Shown here piece after piece: positions 62,868 through 64,000 of a stretch of DNA of 64,000 nt. Each line of letters starts with the position of its first letter. The first letter of the stretch is position 1. The translations under genes and the position numbers were made by a program. Location of the stretch: positions 1 through 64,000 of the forward strand of contig NZ_JAGGKS010000011.1 in NCBI RefSeq assembly GCF_017873955.1, given 5' to 3'. The notes under the pieces were generated by a model, which saw only the letters and a program-made list of their open reading frames with translations, was not told the DNA's origin and searched no databases. This DNA is from Sedimentibacter acidaminivorans (lineage in GTDB: Bacteria; Bacillota; Clostridia; Tissierellales; Sedimentibacteraceae).

Positions 62868-63812
62868 TTATACATAATTTTTGGAAGTTTTTAATTGTAT
62901 TATCAACCTTTTATTAAACTCATTTTTTATTTCATTAATATTATCTTGTGGATATTCAAAGAAACCCTCTCCTGACTTTAATCCCAGTTTCTTTTCTTCA
63001 ACCTTTTGACGCAAGATAGCATTAGACTCTTTCGAATTGTCCATAACAGATAGTAAATTATCTCCAACAGTACACCAAATATCTAATCCTCCCATATCAG
63101 CTACCTCAAGTTGCCCTGCTGTAGCATACCTAAAGGCTGGTCCAAATTTAAGAGCTTTATCTATATCTTCCGGTGCTGCAACTCCCATTTCTATTAAAGA
63201 AAACACCTCTCTTGCAATACCTTGTTGAATCCTATTAGCTACTAGTCCAGGTATATCTTTTAACACCTTTACTGTCTGTTTTCCTGCCTTTTTATATAAT
63301 TCTTCTACTTCTTGATAAACTTCTTCAGACATGTTTCCAAAATATGAAAGTTCTGCAATAGGCAACAAATGAGCAGGATTATACCAATGGCATACCATCA
63401 TCCTTTGCTTTCTATCTTCACTTACATATTTCATCATTTCACAAAGCGCTAAACTTGAAGTATTACTAGCAAAAATTGTTTCTTTTTTACAATATCCATC
63501 TATCTCTTTAAACAACTCCTGTTTTAATTCAATTATTTCAGGAGTAGCCTCTATAACATAATCCACATCCTTAACACAAGCTTCAAGATTGTCGTACAAT
63601 GTTATATTTTCTAATATTTTTTCCACTTCATTGCTTTCTATTAAGTCATTTTCCGCCATAAACAAAAGTTCTTTTTTTATAATATCCTTAACTGTATTTC
63701 TTAGACTTTCATTAACCTCATATAAATTAACAGGGAATCCATACATAGCAAATGCTTCTGCTATTCCATGGCCCATAGTGCCAGCTCCAAGTACTGCTAT
63801 ATTTTTAATCAT
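62868..63812 (-). CDS. 3-hydroxyacyl-CoA dehydrogenase-family protein
   Basis: This 314-residue NAD-dependent dehydrogenase has the Rossmann loop AVLGAGTMGHGIAEAF (6-21) and the SNTSSLAL block. The catalytic region is MVCHWYNPAHLLPIAELS, with the conserved His and NP. A C-terminal dimerisation domain (DIPGLVANRIQQGIAREVFSLIEMG) follows. The HWYNPAHL variant differs from the usual HFFNP of hydroxybutyryl-CoA enzymes and is closer to carnitine or free beta-hydroxy-acid dehydrogenases. Its neighbour, a beta-keto acid cleavage enzyme, would use the keto product. Substrate is inferred, not shown. Confidence 0.85.
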   Translation of the reverse strand: MIKNIAVLGAGTMGHGIAEAFAMYGFPVNLYEVNESLRNTVKDIIKKELLFMAENDLIESNEVEKILENITLYDNLEACVKDVDYVIEATPEIIELKQELFKEIDGYCKKETIFASNTSSLALCEMMKYVSEDRKQRMMVCHWYNPAHLLPIAELSYFGNMSEEVYQEVEELYKKAGKQTVKVLKDIPGLVANRIQQGIAREVFSLIEMGVAAPEDIDKALKFGPAFRYATAGQLEVADMGGLDIWCTVGDNLLSVMDNSKESNAILRQKVEEKKLGLKSGEGFFEYPQDNINEIKNEFNKRLIIQLKTSKNYV

Positions 63813-63818
63813 TAAAAA

Positions 63819-64000
63819 TTAACCTCTTTTCTGTAATCCAAGAATTTCTCTAGCATCATCTGGTGTTGCAACTTCATTTCCAGATTCCTTTATAAGGTTT
63901 GCTGCCCTAGTTACAAATTGAGCATTTGATTCAGCAAGAACCTTTGGAGCAAACAAAACATTGTCCTCCATTCCAACGCGCAAATGTCCACCAAGCGCTA
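63819..64000 (-). CDS. 3-keto-5-aminohexanoate-cleavage-type enzyme (BKACE), C-terminal part
   Basis: The gene is cut by the window edge, and only the last 60 residues are visible. ALGGHLRVGMEDNVLFAPKV and the ending ATPDDAREILGLQKRG are diagnostic of the KCE/BKACE family. These zinc enzymes split a beta-keto acid with acetyl-CoA into acetoacetate and a new acyl-CoA. The stop lies 6 bp before the dehydrogenase start, so they are one operon. KCE of lysine fermentation is one member, but carnitine and other beta-keto acids are also used by the family. Confidence 0.85.
   Translation of the reverse strand, partial: ALGGHLRVGMEDNVLFAPKVLAESNAQFVTRAANLIKESGNEVATPDDAREILGLQKRG

Noticed and set aside
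1-64000. CRISPR array, prophage, tRNA genes
   Set aside because: No regularly spaced repeats, phage structural genes or cloverleaf sequences ending in CCA were noticed on reading the intergenic regions. Weak tRNA matches could be missed without a search tool.

Overview
The window is low-G+C DNA (about 30% by eye) with strong AGGAGG-type ribosome sites, T-box control, MutS2, a U32 peptidase next to ZapA, PPDK with its PpsR regulator, indolepyruvate:ferredoxin oxidoreductase (IorAB) and a 3-keto-5-aminohexanoate-cleavage-type enzyme. This points to an anaerobic, amino-acid-fermenting member of the Clostridia/Tissierellia. The species is not identifiable from the sequence alone. Almost all genes lie on the minus strand.

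Layout. 1-345: a promoter-only region with three tandem consensus promoters firing leftward, as in front of an rRNA operon lying outside the window. 346-5723: GH18 glycosidase, TPR protein, B12-binding radical SAM enzyme and an unknown protein, tightly packed. 5809-13636: lytic transglycosylase, argS, GNAT, flavodoxin, methyltransferase, EcsC protein and two membrane proteins. 14132-15700: serS with a T-box leader (UCC specifier) and its promoter. 15687-20510: an island bounded by a direct repeat of the serS promoter. It holds a decayed ORF, a lipoprotein, an exported protein and a complete IS1634-like insertion sequence. 20562-24433: two small proteins and a MacAB-like exporter. 24627-29160: a Bce-type antimicrobial-peptide module (permease, ATPase, kinase, regulator). 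29372-33012: SIMPL protein, CoA-disulfide-reductase-like flavoprotein and MATE exporter. 33214-41276: mutS2, a MITE-like inverted repeat, U32 peptidase, a ZapA protein with a repeated coiled coil, and dxs. 41476-44940 (plus strand): ppsR-ppdK. 44978-47031: proBA. 47216-54023: a complete branched-chain amino-acid ABC transporter (livKHMGF) behind a GlnK/GlnL-like two-component system. 54084-55431: thyA-folA. 55548-56574: two small genes. 56631-61192: iorAB with a sigma-54 promoter and an adjacent PrpR-type sigma-54 activator. 61467-64000: AtoE-type transporter, 3-hydroxyacyl-CoA dehydrogenase-family protein and the C-terminus of a BKACE/KCE enzyme.

How the parts fit together. The right third looks like amino-acid and keto-acid fermentation: amino-acid uptake (Liv), 2-keto-acid oxidation (IorAB), beta-keto-acid cleavage (BKACE, dehydrogenase, AtoE) and pyruvate/PEP interconversion (PPDK/PpsR). 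Sequence-level regulatory logic is visible at two points. A -24/-12 promoter precedes iorA directly beside a sigma-54 activator gene. A 10-bp-phased TTTTGA repeat sits at the livK promoter directly after a GlnL-like regulator gene. The most unusual items are the promoter-duplicating island, the exact 63-residue repeats in ZapA, the inverted-repeat element at 35.65-35.84 kb, and the two regulator/promoter pairings.
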